Below are positions 7,740 to 16,971 of a stretch of DNA of 64,000 nucleotides, in pieces. The position numbers and the translations under genes were made by a program. Every line of letters starts with the position of its first letter. The stretch's first letter is position 1. A model generated the notes under the pieces. The model was given only the letters and a program-made list of their open reading frames with translations. It was not told where the DNA came from and searched no databases. Source of the DNA: JAJEEA01 sp965116765 (GTDB lineage: Bacteria > Acidobacteriota > Vicinamibacteria > Vicinamibacterales > UBA8438); assembly GCA_965116765.1 (NCBI GenBank), contig OZ220718.1, positions 2,294,001-2,358,000 of the forward strand. Reading direction: 5' to 3'.

Positions 7740-9320
7740 ATGCGCATCATCTCCGCCCGCGTCCTCTTCGCCTTTCTCGCCGCGACGGCGGCGTTCGGAC
7801 CGGCCGCCCCCGCGGCCGGCCAGCCGCCGCAGCAGCGCCCGAACATCGTCCTCATCATGGCCGACGACGTCGGCTACTCCGACATCGGCCCCTACGGCTC
7901 GGAGATACGCACCCCGAACCTCGACCGGCTCGCCGACGGCGGCCTGCGCTTCACGCAGTTCTACAACATGGCGAAGTGCGAGACGACGCGGGCGGCGCTG
8001 CACACCGGGCTCTTCTTCGCCAAGCGCGACGCCGGCAACGCGCGCTCGCTCGGCGGGCTGCTGCGCGACGCCGGCTACCGCACCGCCATGACCGGCAAGG
8101 AGCACTTCAGCGCCTGGGTGCCCGACCACGTCTACGCCCGGCACAACTTCGACGACGCGCTGACCTATCCGGTCATCAACCAGTTCTTCATCCCCCCGGA
8201 CGGGGCGTGGCAGAACCCGTTCTTCCTCGACGGCGAGGAGATCGCGGTCGAGGACATGCCGGTCTCGGACCCGCCGTTCTACAAGACCGACGTCCTGACC
8301 GACTATGCCCTCCGCTTCCTCGACAACGCGGAGGCGAGCGGCAAGCCGTTCTTCCTCTACGTGCCGTACCACGTCGCGCACTATCCCCTGCAGGCCCGGG
8401 AAGAGGACATCGCACGCTACCGCGGCTCGTACCGCCGGGGCTGGGACGCGGTGCGGGCGGAGCGCTACGCGCGCATGCGCGAGCTGGGGGTCATTCCGCC
8501 GAACGCGCGCCTCAGCCCGCCGGAGGACAACGTCAACCGGTACCGGGGGCCGTTCCGGGGCGACGTCTATCACTATCGGCCGTGGGAGAACCTGAGCGAC
8601 GCCGAGCAGGACGCGCTCGACCTGGAGATGGCCGTCTACGCCGCGATGATCGACCGGATGGACCAGAACATCGGCCGGCTCCTGGCCCGGCTGACCGAGA
8701 TGGGCGCGCTCGACGACACCCTCGTCCTGTTCCTGTCCGACAACGGGTCGTGCCCCTATGACAGCAACCGGGACTTCTCGATTCCCCCCGGCGGACCGGC
8801 GTCGTACCGGACCCTGTCGGCGGCGTGGGCCAACGTCGGCAACACCCCGTTCCGCTACTACAAGCAGTACGGCCACGAGGGGGGATCGCACACCCACTTC
8901 ATCGCCCACTGGCCGGCCGTCGTCGAGCCGGGGCTCTCGGACCAGCCCGCCCACGTCGCCGACCTCCTGCCGACCCTGCTCGACGCGGCGGGCGTTGCCT
9001 ATCCGGCGTCGGCGAACGGTCGGCCGACGCCGGTGCTCGACGGGAGCAGCCTGCTGCCGGTGCTCCGCGGCGAGACGCGCCCCGCGCCCGACATCCTGGT
9101 TTCGGGCTTCACCGAGCGTTTCCGCATGGTGCGCATCGGCGACTGGAAGCTGGTGCGCGTCAACGCGCAGTGGGAGCTGTACAACTTGGCCGACGACCCC
9201 ACCGAGCTCGACGACCGCGCCGACGACGACCCCGCCACCCTCGACCGGCTGGTCGCCGCCTATCACGCATGGATTCGCGAGCACGCCGCCGTCGTCCCCC
9301 GCTTCGACGAGGTGCCATGA
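7740..9320 (+). CDS. Secreted S1-type sulfatase with atypical active-site motif
   Basis: The 526-residue protein has a signal peptide (about 1-27) and the alkaline-phosphatase-like sulfatase fold. It starts PNIVLIMADDVGYSDIG with the metal Asp pair, and has LVLFLSDNGS for the second metal site. The formylglycine position is C80 in CETTRAALHTG. The usual core is C-x-P-x-R, and here the proline is Thr, so modification by the standard formylglycine-generating enzyme is uncertain. No such maturase is in the window. It starts 9 bases after thuA and overlaps the next ATG by 4 bases (ATGA). Confidence 0.9.
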   Translation: MRIISARVLFAFLAATAAFGPAAPAAGQPPQQRPNIVLIMADDVGYSDIGPYGSEIRTPNLDRLADGGLRFTQFYNMAKCETTRAALHTGLFFAKRDAGNARSLGGLLRDAGYRTAMTGKEHFSAWVPDHVYARHNFDDALTYPVINQFFIPPDGAWQNPFFLDGEEIAVEDMPVSDPPFYKTDVLTDYALRFLDNAEASGKPFFLYVPYHVAHYPLQAREEDIARYRGSYRRGWDAVRAERYARMRELGVIPPNARLSPPEDNVNRYRGPFRGDVYHYRPWENLSDAEQDALDLEMAVYAAMIDRMDQNIGRLLARLTEMGALDDTLVLFLSDNGSCPYDSNRDFSIPPGGPASYRTLSAAWANVGNTPFRYYKQYGHEGGSHTHFIAHWPAVVEPGLSDQPAHVADLLPTLLDAAGVAYPASANGRPTPVLDGSSLLPVLRGETRPAPDILVSGFTERFRMVRIGDWKLVRVNAQWELYNLADDPTELDDRADDDPATLDRLVAAYHAWIREHAAVVPRFDEVP

Positions 9321-10228
9321 CGACAGCGCCGGCGCGGGCCGAACCACCGACCCGCGGAGACGCACGCCTGCCGGTAGTCGACGTCGACGGGCTGACCTTC
9401 ACCTACGCGTCGGGAACCGCCCCGGCGGTCCGGGACCTGTCGTTCCGCATCGACCGCGGCGAGATCTTCGGGTTCCTGGGGCCGAGCGGCGCCGGCAAGT
9501 CGACCACCCAGAAGGTGCTGATCGGGCTCCTGCGGGGCTACCGGGGCGCCGTCTCGGTGCTGGGCCGCGACCTCGCGGCGTGGGGGGGCGACTACTACGA
9601 GGAGATCGGTGTCTCGTTCGAGCTGCCCAACCACTACCTGCGGCTGACCGGCCTCGAGAACCTCGGCTACTTCCGGGCCCTTTATCGAGGCGAGACCCGC
9701 CGGCCGGAGGCGCTGCTCGAGATGGTGGGGCTGGCGGGCGACGGCCGGCGCCTCGTCGCCGAGTACTCCAAGGGGATGAAGACGCGGCTGGGGGTGGCGC
9801 GCGCCCTGCTGAACGACCCGCAGCTGATCTTCCTCGACGAGCCGACGGTGGGGCTCGACCCCGCGAGCGGGCGGGGCGTCAGGCGCCTCGTCCGGGAGCT
9901 GAAGCAGGCCGGCCGCACGGTGTTCCTGACGACTCACGACATGACGGTGGCCGACGAGCTGTGCGACCGCGTGGCGTTCATCGTCGACGGCGAGATACGG
10001 CTCGTCGACTCGCCGCAGGATCTGAAGCTGGCGCACGGCGCGCGGACCGTCGCGGTCGAGTACGACCTCCACGGCGAGCCCGGGCGGCGGGAGTTTCCGC
10101 TCGACGGGCTCGGCGACGACGCCGGGTTCCTGGCCCTGCTGCGCGAAGCGACCGTCCGCACGCTGCACACCCAGGAAGCCACGCTCGAGGACGTCTTCCT
10201 GCGCGTCACCGGCCACACCCTGCAGTGA
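9317..10228 (+). CDS. ABC transporter ATP-binding protein (ABC-2 exporter type)
   Basis: The 303-residue ATPase carries Walker A GPSGAGKST, a non-canonical signature YSKGMKTRLGVAR in place of LSGGQ, Walker B LIFLDEPTVGLD and the switch histidine in TTHD. The SKGM-type signature is normal for the DrrA/CcmA-like exporter class. A C-terminal extension of about 80 residues follows the nucleotide-binding domain. It is translationally coupled to the sulfatase (4-base overlap) and followed after 4 bases by its permeases. The substrate cannot be read from sequence. Confidence 0.92.
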   Translation: MTTAPARAEPPTRGDARLPVVDVDGLTFTYASGTAPAVRDLSFRIDRGEIFGFLGPSGAGKSTTQKVLIGLLRGYRGAVSVLGRDLAAWGGDYYEEIGVSFELPNHYLRLTGLENLGYFRALYRGETRRPEALLEMVGLAGDGRRLVAEYSKGMKTRLGVARALLNDPQLIFLDEPTVGLDPASGRGVRRLVRELKQAGRTVFLTTHDMTVADELCDRVAFIVDGEIRLVDSPQDLKLAHGARTVAVEYDLHGEPGRREFPLDGLGDDAGFLALLREATVRTLHTQEATLEDVFLRVTGHTLQ

Positions 10229-10232
10229 ACCC

Positions 10233-10936
10233 ATGCACCGGCTGGCCGCGACCGTCCGCCTCGACCTCCGCCTGCAGTGGCGAAACGGCTTCTACTACGT
10301 GGTGGCCTTCGTGCTGGCCTGCTGGTTCGTCCTCCTCACCCGGCTCCCCGCCATCGACTGGGGCTACGTGCTGCCCGCCGTGGTGTTCGGGAACCTGGTG
10401 ATGGTGAACTTCTACTTCATCGCCGGCCTCGTGCTCCTCGAGAAGGGAGAGGGGACGCTGGAGGCCCAGGTGGTGACGCCGCTCGCCGACTGGGAGTACC
10501 TCGCCTCGAAGACGGGGACGCTGACCGCGCTCTCGCTCGTCGAGCAGGTCGTCATCGTCTGGTCGGCCCACGGCGGCGGCTTCGCGGTCGGTCCCCTCGT
10601 CGCCGGCATCGTGCTGGCCGCGATCCTCTACACCCTGGTCGGCTTTCTCCTCATCGCGCGTTACCGGTCGATCAACGAGTACATGTTCCCCTCGTCCTCT
10701 TCACCGCGATCCTCTCCCTGCCGATGCTGCACTACTTCGGCCTCTGGGACACCTGGCTGCTCTACCTCCATCCCCTCACGGCGCCCCTCGTGCTCCTGGC
10801 CGGGGCCTTCCGGCCGCTTCCGTCGTGGCAGTGGGCCTACGGCGTGCTCTATTCCGCCGCCTGGGCCGGGCTGCTGCTGCTTGCAGCCCGGCGGACGTTC
10901 GACCGGTTCATCGTCGCGCGGGAGGGAGGGGGCTGA
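10233..10936 (+). pseudogene. ABC-2 permease 1, interrupted by a one-base frameshift
   Basis: The first 150 or so codons (MHRLAATVRLDLRLQWRNGF onwards) encode membrane segments of an ABC-2 permease. Near the C-run at 10688-10691 the frame changes. In the next frame the protein continues naturally as LVLFTAILSLPML to the stop TGA at 10934-10936. One missing C (four instead of five) explains it. The uncorrected frame runs on without a stop to 11741, giving an artificial 502-codon fusion with permease 2. The cause may be a sequencing error or a real mutation; with one base restored the protein is about 235 residues with six membrane segments. Confidence 0.8.
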
Positions 10937-11006
10937 TGCCGTCGATCGCGGCCCGGCGGGCGTTCGACCGGTTCATCGTCGCGCGCGAGGGAGGGGGCTG
11001 ATGCCG
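10887..11006 (+). repeat. 65-bp duplication of the permease 1/permease 2 junction
   Basis: The segment running from CCCGGCGG through the stop/start overlap GGCTGATGCCG occurs at 10887-10941 and again at 10952-11006, offset by 65 bases with a few substitutions. It copies the end of permease 1 and the start codon of permease 2. Confidence 0.88.
10936..11001 (+). CDS. 21-codon mini-ORF in the duplicated permease junction
   Basis: It reads MPSIAARRAFDRFIVAREGGG. It opens with the ATG overlapping the stop of permease 1 and closes with a TGA overlapping the ATG of permease 2. Apart from its first five codons it repeats the C-terminus of permease 1. It is probably a duplication by-product that preserves translational coupling. 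Confidence 0.3.
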   Translation: MPSIAARRAFDRFIVAREGGG

Positions 11007-11741
11007 ACGGCGGCCGCGGTGGTCCGGGCCCTCGGCCCCATCGACGCCAGGAGCGTCGCGCGAGACAGCATGCTGCGCTGGCTCGTGGCGACGCCCATCG
11101 CGTACGCGCTCGCCTTCCGGTGGGGGGTCCCCGTCCTCCGCGCCTGGCTCGACGAGCGATACGCGTTCGACCTCGCGCCGTACTACCCGCTTGTGGCCAG
11201 CTTCCTCGTGCTGATCACCCCGGCGCTGGTGGGCGCGGTGGTCGGGTTCCTGCTGCTCGATCAGCGGGACGACGGCACCCTCACCGCCCTCCAGGTCACG
11301 CCGCTCACGGTGGAGGGATACCTCGCCTACCGCATCGCCGTCCCGATGGTGGTGAGCGTGCCGGTGATGATGGCGTCCATCGCGATCTCGGATCTGGCGA
11401 CGATGGGGGTCGTCCCGGCCTTCGCCGCCGCCGCCCAGGCCGCGCCCACCGCGCCGCTCTTCGCCCTGTTCGCCGCCGCGTTCGCCTCGAACAAGGTGCA
11501 GGGGTTCGCGCTGCTGAAGGGCGTCGGCGTCCTCAGCTGGCCGCCCGTCATCGCGTGGTTCGTGTCCTCGCCGTGGCAGGTGGCGTTCGGCCTCGACCCG
11601 CTCTACTGGCCCCTCAAGGTGTTCTGGATGCTGGAGGCGGGCGAGCCCCGCGTCTGGCTCTACTTCCTCGCCGGCCTGGGCTACCAGTGGCTGCTGATCG
11701 CGCTCCTCGTCCGGCGCTTCAAGACCGTGATGACCCGGTAG
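11001..11741 (+). CDS. ABC-2 type permease 2
   Basis: The 246-residue membrane protein has about six hydrophobic segments (for example YPLVASFLVLITPALVG and WLYFLAGLGYQWLLIALLV). It also has the conserved QRDDGTLTALQVTP loop, matching the EKGEGTLEAQVVTP loop in permease 1. The two permeases are thus paralogous half-transporters sharing the ATPase encoded at 9317. The ATG at 11001 overlaps the preceding mini-ORF stop. Confidence 0.85.
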   Translation: MPTAAAVVRALGPIDARSVARDSMLRWLVATPIAYALAFRWGVPVLRAWLDERYAFDLAPYYPLVASFLVLITPALVGAVVGFLLLDQRDDGTLTALQVTPLTVEGYLAYRIAVPMVVSVPVMMASIAISDLATMGVVPAFAAAAQAAPTAPLFALFAAAFASNKVQGFALLKGVGVLSWPPVIAWFVSSPWQVAFGLDPLYWPLKVFWMLEAGEPRVWLYFLAGLGYQWLLIALLVRRFKTVMTR

Positions 11742-11824
11742 CGGACGGATGCAGAATGGGCGACCCCTGCTCTCTCCGGGAGCCTCTCGTCGACGCGGGA
11801 CAAGCGGGGCCGGGGGGCACGAGT

Positions 11825-11932
11825 TCACGGCGCGGCGACGTAGCCGCGCCGCGCCCGGACCCGGTGGTCGGGGTTGCGCACCTCCACCCGGATGCTGTAC
11901 CAGCGGCCGTCGCCGGCATGCCGGGTGGTCAT
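11825..11932 (-). pseudogene. Remnant of a VWA-domain protein C-terminus
   Basis: About 25 codons before the stop read WYSIRVEVRNPDHRVRARRGY then VAAP. This ending is typical of acidobacterial VWA-related secreted proteins (RVEV..P...VRARRGY). No VWA domain lies upstream; the frame continues into unrelated DNA. I read it as a decayed fragment. The rest of 11742-12003 shows nothing recognisable. Confidence 0.5.
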
Positions 11933-12003
11933 CCCCTCCTGACCCGGCGCGCGGCTCATTCTCGAGCCTGCTCCGTCTCTTCGCGCGGGCGCCGCGGAAG
12001 ACA

Positions 12004-12918
12004 CTACCCGCTCAGGACGGAGGCGTGCACGACCGCGCCATCCAGGGTGAGGGCCTGACCCACCGCCTTGGCGCCGACGAGGTGCCGCTCGACGCCGAGC
12101 CCCAGCCCAGGAGTCTCGCGGCACGCGGCCTTGCCGACCCGGCCGAGCTTGCGGAGGACGCGGCTGGCCGAGGGCCGTCCGGCCGCGGTGGGGCGCTCGA
12201 GCAGGTAGGCGCGCACCAGCGCCCCCCAGTGGGGCCGGAGCAGCCCGGGGGCCCCGAAGACCTCGGTGGCGACCACGCGCGGGCCGTGGGTGACGACGAC
12301 CCCGCACTGGCCGGGCAGGGGACCGAGGGCGCCGAGCTCGTCGGCCGCCGCCTGCCGGTCGGGCTCGCGCTCGTAGACGCCGTCGGCCGCGGCCATGGCC
12401 CGCGTCGGCGCGGCCACGCCGAGGTCGTCGAGCTCCGCGTCGATGGAGCTCCACACCGCGTTCTGATCGCCCCGCCGCGCCTCGGCCGTCGCGGCCTGCC
12501 GGGCGACCGCCGCGTTCTTCGCGCGACGCACCCGCCGGTGGGTGTAGGTGGACCCCGCCGCGAAGTCGCGGCGGCGGCCCCACCGGCCCGCCTCCAGGCA
12601 CGACACCGGGATCTTCAGGGTGGCGGCGGCCGGCACCAGCACGCTGACGTTCAGCGTGCGGTTCTGGTCGCCCCCGAGGAACTGCTCGCCCTCGACGAGC
12701 AGGATCGGCCGGTCCGTGGGATTGGCCGCGGTCAGCGTCGGCACCGACGCGTCGGGCAGCTCCTCGATGACCCGCCCCGACTTCGGGCCGGTGGCGATGG
12801 CCGGCAGGGAGTTGTCCATCAGGTAGACGGGGAAGAACGAGACGCCGAGACGCGTGACGGGCCGCCCGATGGCGGCGCGCTCCAGATCGACGAATGCGGC
12901 GGCCGTGCTCTTGTCCAT
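12004..12918 (-). CDS. ARPP-1 (DUF6569) family protein
   Basis: The 304-residue cytosolic protein contains the pattern LLVEGEQFLGGDQNRTLNVS followed by VLV. I recognise it as the core of ARPP-1 family proteins, which are linked to ADP-ribose-type metabolism by domain association only. It ends with a conserved Cys/Gly-rich region. GGAGGAG lies just before the ATG. No neighbour clarifies the role. The family assignment is from memory of the motif, so moderate confidence. Confidence 0.6.
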   Translation of the reverse strand: MDKSTAAAFVDLERAAIGRPVTRLGVSFFPVYLMDNSLPAIATGPKSGRVIEELPDASVPTLTAANPTDRPILLVEGEQFLGGDQNRTLNVSVLVPAAATLKIPVSCLEAGRWGRRRDFAAGSTYTHRRVRRAKNAAVARQAATAEARRGDQNAVWSSIDAELDDLGVAAPTRAMAAADGVYEREPDRQAAADELGALGPLPGQCGVVVTHGPRVVATEVFGAPGLLRPHWGALVRAYLLERPTAAGRPSASRVLRKLGRVGKAACRETPGLGLGVERHLVGAKAVGQALTLDGAVVHASVLSG

Positions 12919-13073
12919 AGGCTCCTCCGTGATCGATATGGCTTCCGCGGGACCGCGCCCGGGACCGGGGCGGCCGCCGCATGTCCCCTGTGTCGGGTGG
13001 ACAATCGGCAGGATAGAGGAGGGGTGTGTCAGAACCTGTCAGGAGCCGCACCCGCAGGGCGACGCGGAGACTC

Positions 13074-13253
13074 CTAGCGGTCGGACCCGCCGGACCGGGG
13101 GCCGCGGCCCTCGAACGCCGCGCCGAACGCCGCCCCCAGGGCCAGCCCGATCGCGAGCCAGGCCCCCACGTTGTCGGTCGCGGCCCCGATGGCGATCCCG
13201 AAGACCATGCCGAGGGCGGCCCCCGTCCCGGTGCGGTGATGCTCGTCGCTCAT
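13074..13253 (-). CDS. Small glycine-zipper-like membrane protein
   Basis: The 59-residue product has a hydrophilic start (MSDEHHRTG) and a Gly/Ala-rich hydrophobic core (GMVFGIAIGAATDNVGAWLA then IGLALGAAFGAAF). That would make one long or two short packed membrane helices. An in-frame ATG six codons upstream (13271) is less likely. Function unknown. Confidence 0.55.
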   Translation of the reverse strand: MSDEHHRTGTGAALGMVFGIAIGAATDNVGAWLAIGLALGAAFGAAFEGRGPRSGGSDR

Positions 13254-13295
13254 GCGCGGCCAGCGTAGCACGCTTCGCCCGACGCTCTTCGGGAC

Positions 13296-15656
13296 TCAGT
13301 CGCCCTTCAACGCGATCAGGGGATCGACGCGGGCCGCGCGGCGCGCCGGCAGGAGCGAGGCGACCGACGTCGCGAGGAGGACCGACCCCGCCACCGCGGC
13401 GAAGGTCGCCGCGTCGTAGGGACCGACGCCGTACAGGAGACTCGACAACCCGCGGGCGACGCCGGCCGCCGCGGCGAGGCCGACGGCCACGCCGACGGCG
13501 CCGACGGCGAGGCTGCCGCGCATGATCAGTCGGACGAGGCGAGCGGGCGATGCCCCGATCGCCGCGCGGACCGCGAGCTCGCGCCGCCGCTCGGCCACCG
13601 CGCGCGTGAGGGCGCCGAACACCCCCACCATCGCGACCAGCAGCGCCAGCCCCCCCACGGCCGCGGCGGGCACCATCTGGAGTCGCCGCCCGGCAATCGA
13701 GTTTGCGACGTGATCGTCCAGAGTCCGCACGTCGGGAACCGGCAGGCCCGGGTCCAGCGACAGGATCAGGTCGCGCACCGCCGGCACGAGCCCCGACGGG
13801 TCGCCGGCGGTGCGCACCACCAGGTGGGCCAGCCCCATCGGCCGGTGCCGCCAGGGGACGTAGATCGACGCCGCGGGGCCCGCCTCGAGTCCCGCGTACT
13901 TCATGTCGGCGACCACGCCCTGCACCGTCGTCTCGCGGGCGATGCCGAAACGCTCGGCCGCGAACCGCGGGCCGCGGCCGACGGCGTCCGCGTCCGGATA
14001 CAGAAACCGCGCCGTCGACGCGCTCACCACGACGTCCGGCGTCTCGGCCAGCTCGTCCGCCGCGTCGAAACGGCGGCCGGCGCGCAGCGGCGTGCCGAGC
14101 GCCTCGAAGAAACCCGGGGTCACCGCGCCGAACGACATCGTCAGGGTGTCGTCCCGGGTATCGCTGAGGAACCGGAGGTTGATCGTCGTGGGCGCGTCGG
14201 TCGGGGGCAGCAGGCTGCCGAGCCCCGCCGCGTCGACGCCGGGCAGTCTCCCCACCTCGGCGAGCAGCCGGTCGACGAACCCCGTCGAGGCGTCGTCGGC
14301 GGCGAAACGCGAGTCGCCGAGCATCAGCTTGGCGGTCAGCACGCGCGAGGAATCGAAGCCGCCGTCCTCGGCGAGCAGCGCGTCCATGCTGCGGGCGAGA
14401 AGCCCCGCGCCGGCCAGGAGCACGACGGCCGTCGACACCTGCGCCACGACGAGCGTCGCCCGGAGGCGCCGCGCCGTCGGCGTCGCGGCGGGGCCCGCGA
14501 CCCCGGAGGGGCCCAGCCGCTGGCCGCGCGGCATCCCCGCGGTGGACGCAATGCCGCAGGCCACGGCCGCGACGAGCCACGACGACGACGACGCGGCCAG
14601 CAGCATCGGGTCGTCGAACCGGATCTCGGCCGCGCGCGGGAGCACCGCGGCGGCGCTCGTCGCGAACAGGCGCACCGCGACCCAGGCGAGGAAAGAGCCG
14701 GCGGCCAGACCGGCGCCCGCCACGACCAGCCCCTCCGCGAACGTCCCCCAATACAGGCGCCGGCGGCCGACGCCCAGGGCGAGTCGGACCGCGAGCTCCC
14801 GGCGGCGCGCCATCGACCGGCCCACGAGCAGCGTCATCGCGTTCGCGCAGGCGGCCAGGAGCACCAGCATCGCCGCCGCGAGGGCGGCCGTCAGGGCCGG
14901 CCGGACGGCATCGAGGAGCACCGCCTCGAGCGGCGTCACGGCCGCGCGCCAGTCGTCGCCGTTCACGTCGCGGACGACCCGGGCCGCGTCGTCGCGGGCC
15001 TGCTCGACGGTGGCGCCGGGCGTCAGCCGTCCGACCACGTCGAACGAGGTTCCGACCGGCGGAGCCGCCGGCAGGGGGACCCAGACGTCGACGGCCGGCG
15101 TCGGGAACGCGAACGCGGAGGGCATCACGCCGGCGACGGTGTACGGCGCGTCGCCGACGGTGATCCCGAGGCCGACGACCGCCGCCGGAGCAGCGCCCAG
15201 GGAGGCGGCGAGCCGCGCGCTGACGACGGCGCGCGGGTCGCCGGCGGGAAGCGGCGGCGCGACGCCGGCGGCGGCCGGCACGCCGAGCACGTCGAAGAAG
15301 CGCTCGGTGACCGTCGCGACCCGGGCGATGCGCGCGGGACCGGCGCCGCGGACGCTGCGCTCGCGCGTCTCGTGTCCGGCCAGCTCGGCGAGCCGCAGGC
15401 GCTCGGCCCACTCCCGGAACCGGTCGCGGCCGAACCCGCCGGCGGCTTCGTCTTCGTGGTACAGCGTGGTGACGGCCACCAGCCGGTCGCCGTCGGGGTA
15501 GGCCAGCGGCCGCCACAGTACGCCGTAGGCCACGGCGAACGCCGCCGTGTTCAGGCCGATGCCGAGCGCGAGCGTCAGCACGGTGAGCGACACGACGCCG
15601 GGCCGGCGGGCCAGCCTCCGCACCACGTGCCGCAGGTCGTTCACCCAGCCGGCCAT
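13296..15656 (-). CDS. ADOP-family FtsX-like ABC permease
   Basis: The 786-residue protein belongs to the MacB/FtsX-like permeases in the duplicated form common in Acidobacteria. It has an N-terminal signal-anchor after RHVVRRLARRPG, a periplasmic MacB-type core, four membrane helices in the middle, a second periplasmic core, and three C-terminal helices. It ends LLPARRAARVDPLIALKGD, the family's C-terminal signature. AAAGGAGGGGG precedes the ATG. No ATPase is encoded beside it, which is usual for this family. A role in exporting peptides or lipoproteins, or in mechanotransmission, is family-level inference. Confidence 0.93.
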   Translation of the reverse strand: MAGWVNDLRHVVRRLARRPGVVSLTVLTLALGIGLNTAAFAVAYGVLWRPLAYPDGDRLVAVTTLYHEDEAAGGFGRDRFREWAERLRLAELAGHETRERSVRGAGPARIARVATVTERFFDVLGVPAAAGVAPPLPAGDPRAVVSARLAASLGAAPAAVVGLGITVGDAPYTVAGVMPSAFAFPTPAVDVWVPLPAAPPVGTSFDVVGRLTPGATVEQARDDAARVVRDVNGDDWRAAVTPLEAVLLDAVRPALTAALAAAMLVLLAACANAMTLLVGRSMARRRELAVRLALGVGRRRLYWGTFAEGLVVAGAGLAAGSFLAWVAVRLFATSAAAVLPRAAEIRFDDPMLLAASSSSWLVAAVACGIASTAGMPRGQRLGPSGVAGPAATPTARRLRATLVVAQVSTAVVLLAGAGLLARSMDALLAEDGGFDSSRVLTAKLMLGDSRFAADDASTGFVDRLLAEVGRLPGVDAAGLGSLLPPTDAPTTINLRFLSDTRDDTLTMSFGAVTPGFFEALGTPLRAGRRFDAADELAETPDVVVSASTARFLYPDADAVGRGPRFAAERFGIARETTVQGVVADMKYAGLEAGPAASIYVPWRHRPMGLAHLVVRTAGDPSGLVPAVRDLILSLDPGLPVPDVRTLDDHVANSIAGRRLQMVPAAAVGGLALLVAMVGVFGALTRAVAERRRELAVRAAIGASPARLVRLIMRGSLAVGAVGVAVGLAAAAGVARGLSSLLYGVGPYDAATFAAVAGSVLLATSVASLLPARRAARVDPLIALKGD

Positions 15657-15796
15657 GGCACGCCCCCTCCTTTGCGCGAGCTGCTCGCGGGCCGCCCACG
15701 GCGCTCCTCGAAGAGAAGACACCGCGCCGGCGGTTCCGGACCGTCGGGCGGCGCCGGCCGCACCGGCCGCTCGCCACGGAGCCGCCGCAAACGGCG

Positions 15797-16393
15797 TTAC
15801 TCGGCCGGACGCAGGACCCACTGGACCCCGGCAACCACCACCGCCGCGTTCAGGCCCAGGTTCTCCCCGGCGGTGCCGGCGTTCGAGACGTGGTGGTTGC
15901 GCAACTCGACGACGAGGCCGGGCCCCCGCCTCGGCACCGTCCGAAGGCCCAGACCATAGACGATCGTGAAGTTGAAGACGCGGTCGATCTCGGGCACATC
16001 CAGCGACGTCCAGAGCAGCCCGGCCCCGCCGGTGACGTAGGGCGTCCATCGCCGGTCCCGCCAGACGTGATAACGGCCGCCCAGACCGAGCCCCCCGCCG
16101 ACGGCCGGGGCCGGCCGGTCGTAGGCCAGCAGCGCGGCCTCGCCATGGATCTCCAGGTGGTCGGTGACGAACCGTCCGAGCTGCGGGTGGAACGCCCCGA
16201 AGCGAACGTCGCTCTCCGTCTTGCCCCAACCCGGCACGCCGTGCTTCCAGGCGTAGCCCCAGCCGCCCGACAGCCCCCGGGTCCAGTAGCCGGCGGCCAG
16301 GCGCGGTTGCTGGCCGGCGCTGGAGACCGGTACCAGGATCGTCAGGAGGACGCCAGCCAGCATGCGCCAGCTGTAGCGGGGAGCGGAGGCCAT
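15797..16393 (-). CDS. PagL-like lipid A 3-O-deacylase / acyloxyacyl hydrolase family
   Basis: The 198-residue outer-membrane beta-barrel protein has a signal peptide (about 1-27, ending SSAGQ). The C-terminal stretch LRNHHVSNAGTAGENLGLN carries the His-x-Ser pair of the PagL active site and a Glu nine residues after the His. In Pseudomonas PagL the Glu is farther away, so the third catalytic residue is uncertain. It has no nearby lipid A genes. Trimming of outer-membrane lipid A acyl chains is the family role. Confidence 0.72.
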   Translation of the reverse strand: MASAPRYSWRMLAGVLLTILVPVSSAGQQPRLAAGYWTRGLSGGWGYAWKHGVPGWGKTESDVRFGAFHPQLGRFVTDHLEIHGEAALLAYDRPAPAVGGGLGLGGRYHVWRDRRWTPYVTGGAGLLWTSLDVPEIDRVFNFTIVYGLGLRTVPRRGPGLVVELRNHHVSNAGTAGENLGLNAAVVVAGVQWVLRPAE

Positions 16394-16971
16394 GAAACCT
16401 CCATGATAGGCGCCAGGGGCGCTTCGTGCCCCTCGACGAGACCGCCCCGCCGTCGATCAGCGTTTCTCGGGGCGGTTCTCCTGTGTACATCGGATGTATA
16501 TGGCATGGCGTCAAGCGCTGGACCGGACCGGCGTCACGGCATCTTCGGCTCTCTGCTGAACGACCTGACCGACTGCATAAAAAGCACTTGGCGGAGGTAC
16601 CGCCCGTTGGCATCACTTGTGCGTTCGGTGTAGAGAGTCGTTCGGGACCTGAAACGCGAGGATCCCATGAATGCCGCAGGTGCCGGCAAGTCGTCCAACC
16701 GTGCGTTGCCGCTCGACGGCAGCCGCTTCGCCCACGCGCTTCCGGCCCGGGCACGCGGCGCCGGCCCCGGGCGTTCGAAGCTCGTCGTTGGGCAGGCCCT
16801 CGCCCTGGCGACGTTGTTGCGCCGACCACGTACGAGGTCGGCGTGCACGTGGATACGCGGCCTAGCGTCGGGTTCCGGCGCGACGTGGCGTTCGTTGGGA
16901 ACCAGTTGGCGACGGCTGGACCCGCGGCGGTGTGAGACCGGGTGAGCTTCTAGCGAAGAAGGGAGGCTCGG
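16394..16971. other. 578-bp region without a convincing gene
   Basis: I see no gene supported on either strand. A plus-strand frame ends with a protein-like stretch (TTYEVGVHVDTRPSVGFRRD, about 16825-16885), but the rest of that frame has atypical composition and no start with a ribosome binding site. It may be a decayed gene end. Confidence 0.4.

Noticed and set aside
13296..16829. One 1177-codon minus-strand frame joining the ADOP permease with upstream sequence
   Set aside because: The permease has a strong ribosome binding site at its internal ATG 15656, and the upstream part runs antisense or off-frame over the PagL-like gene.
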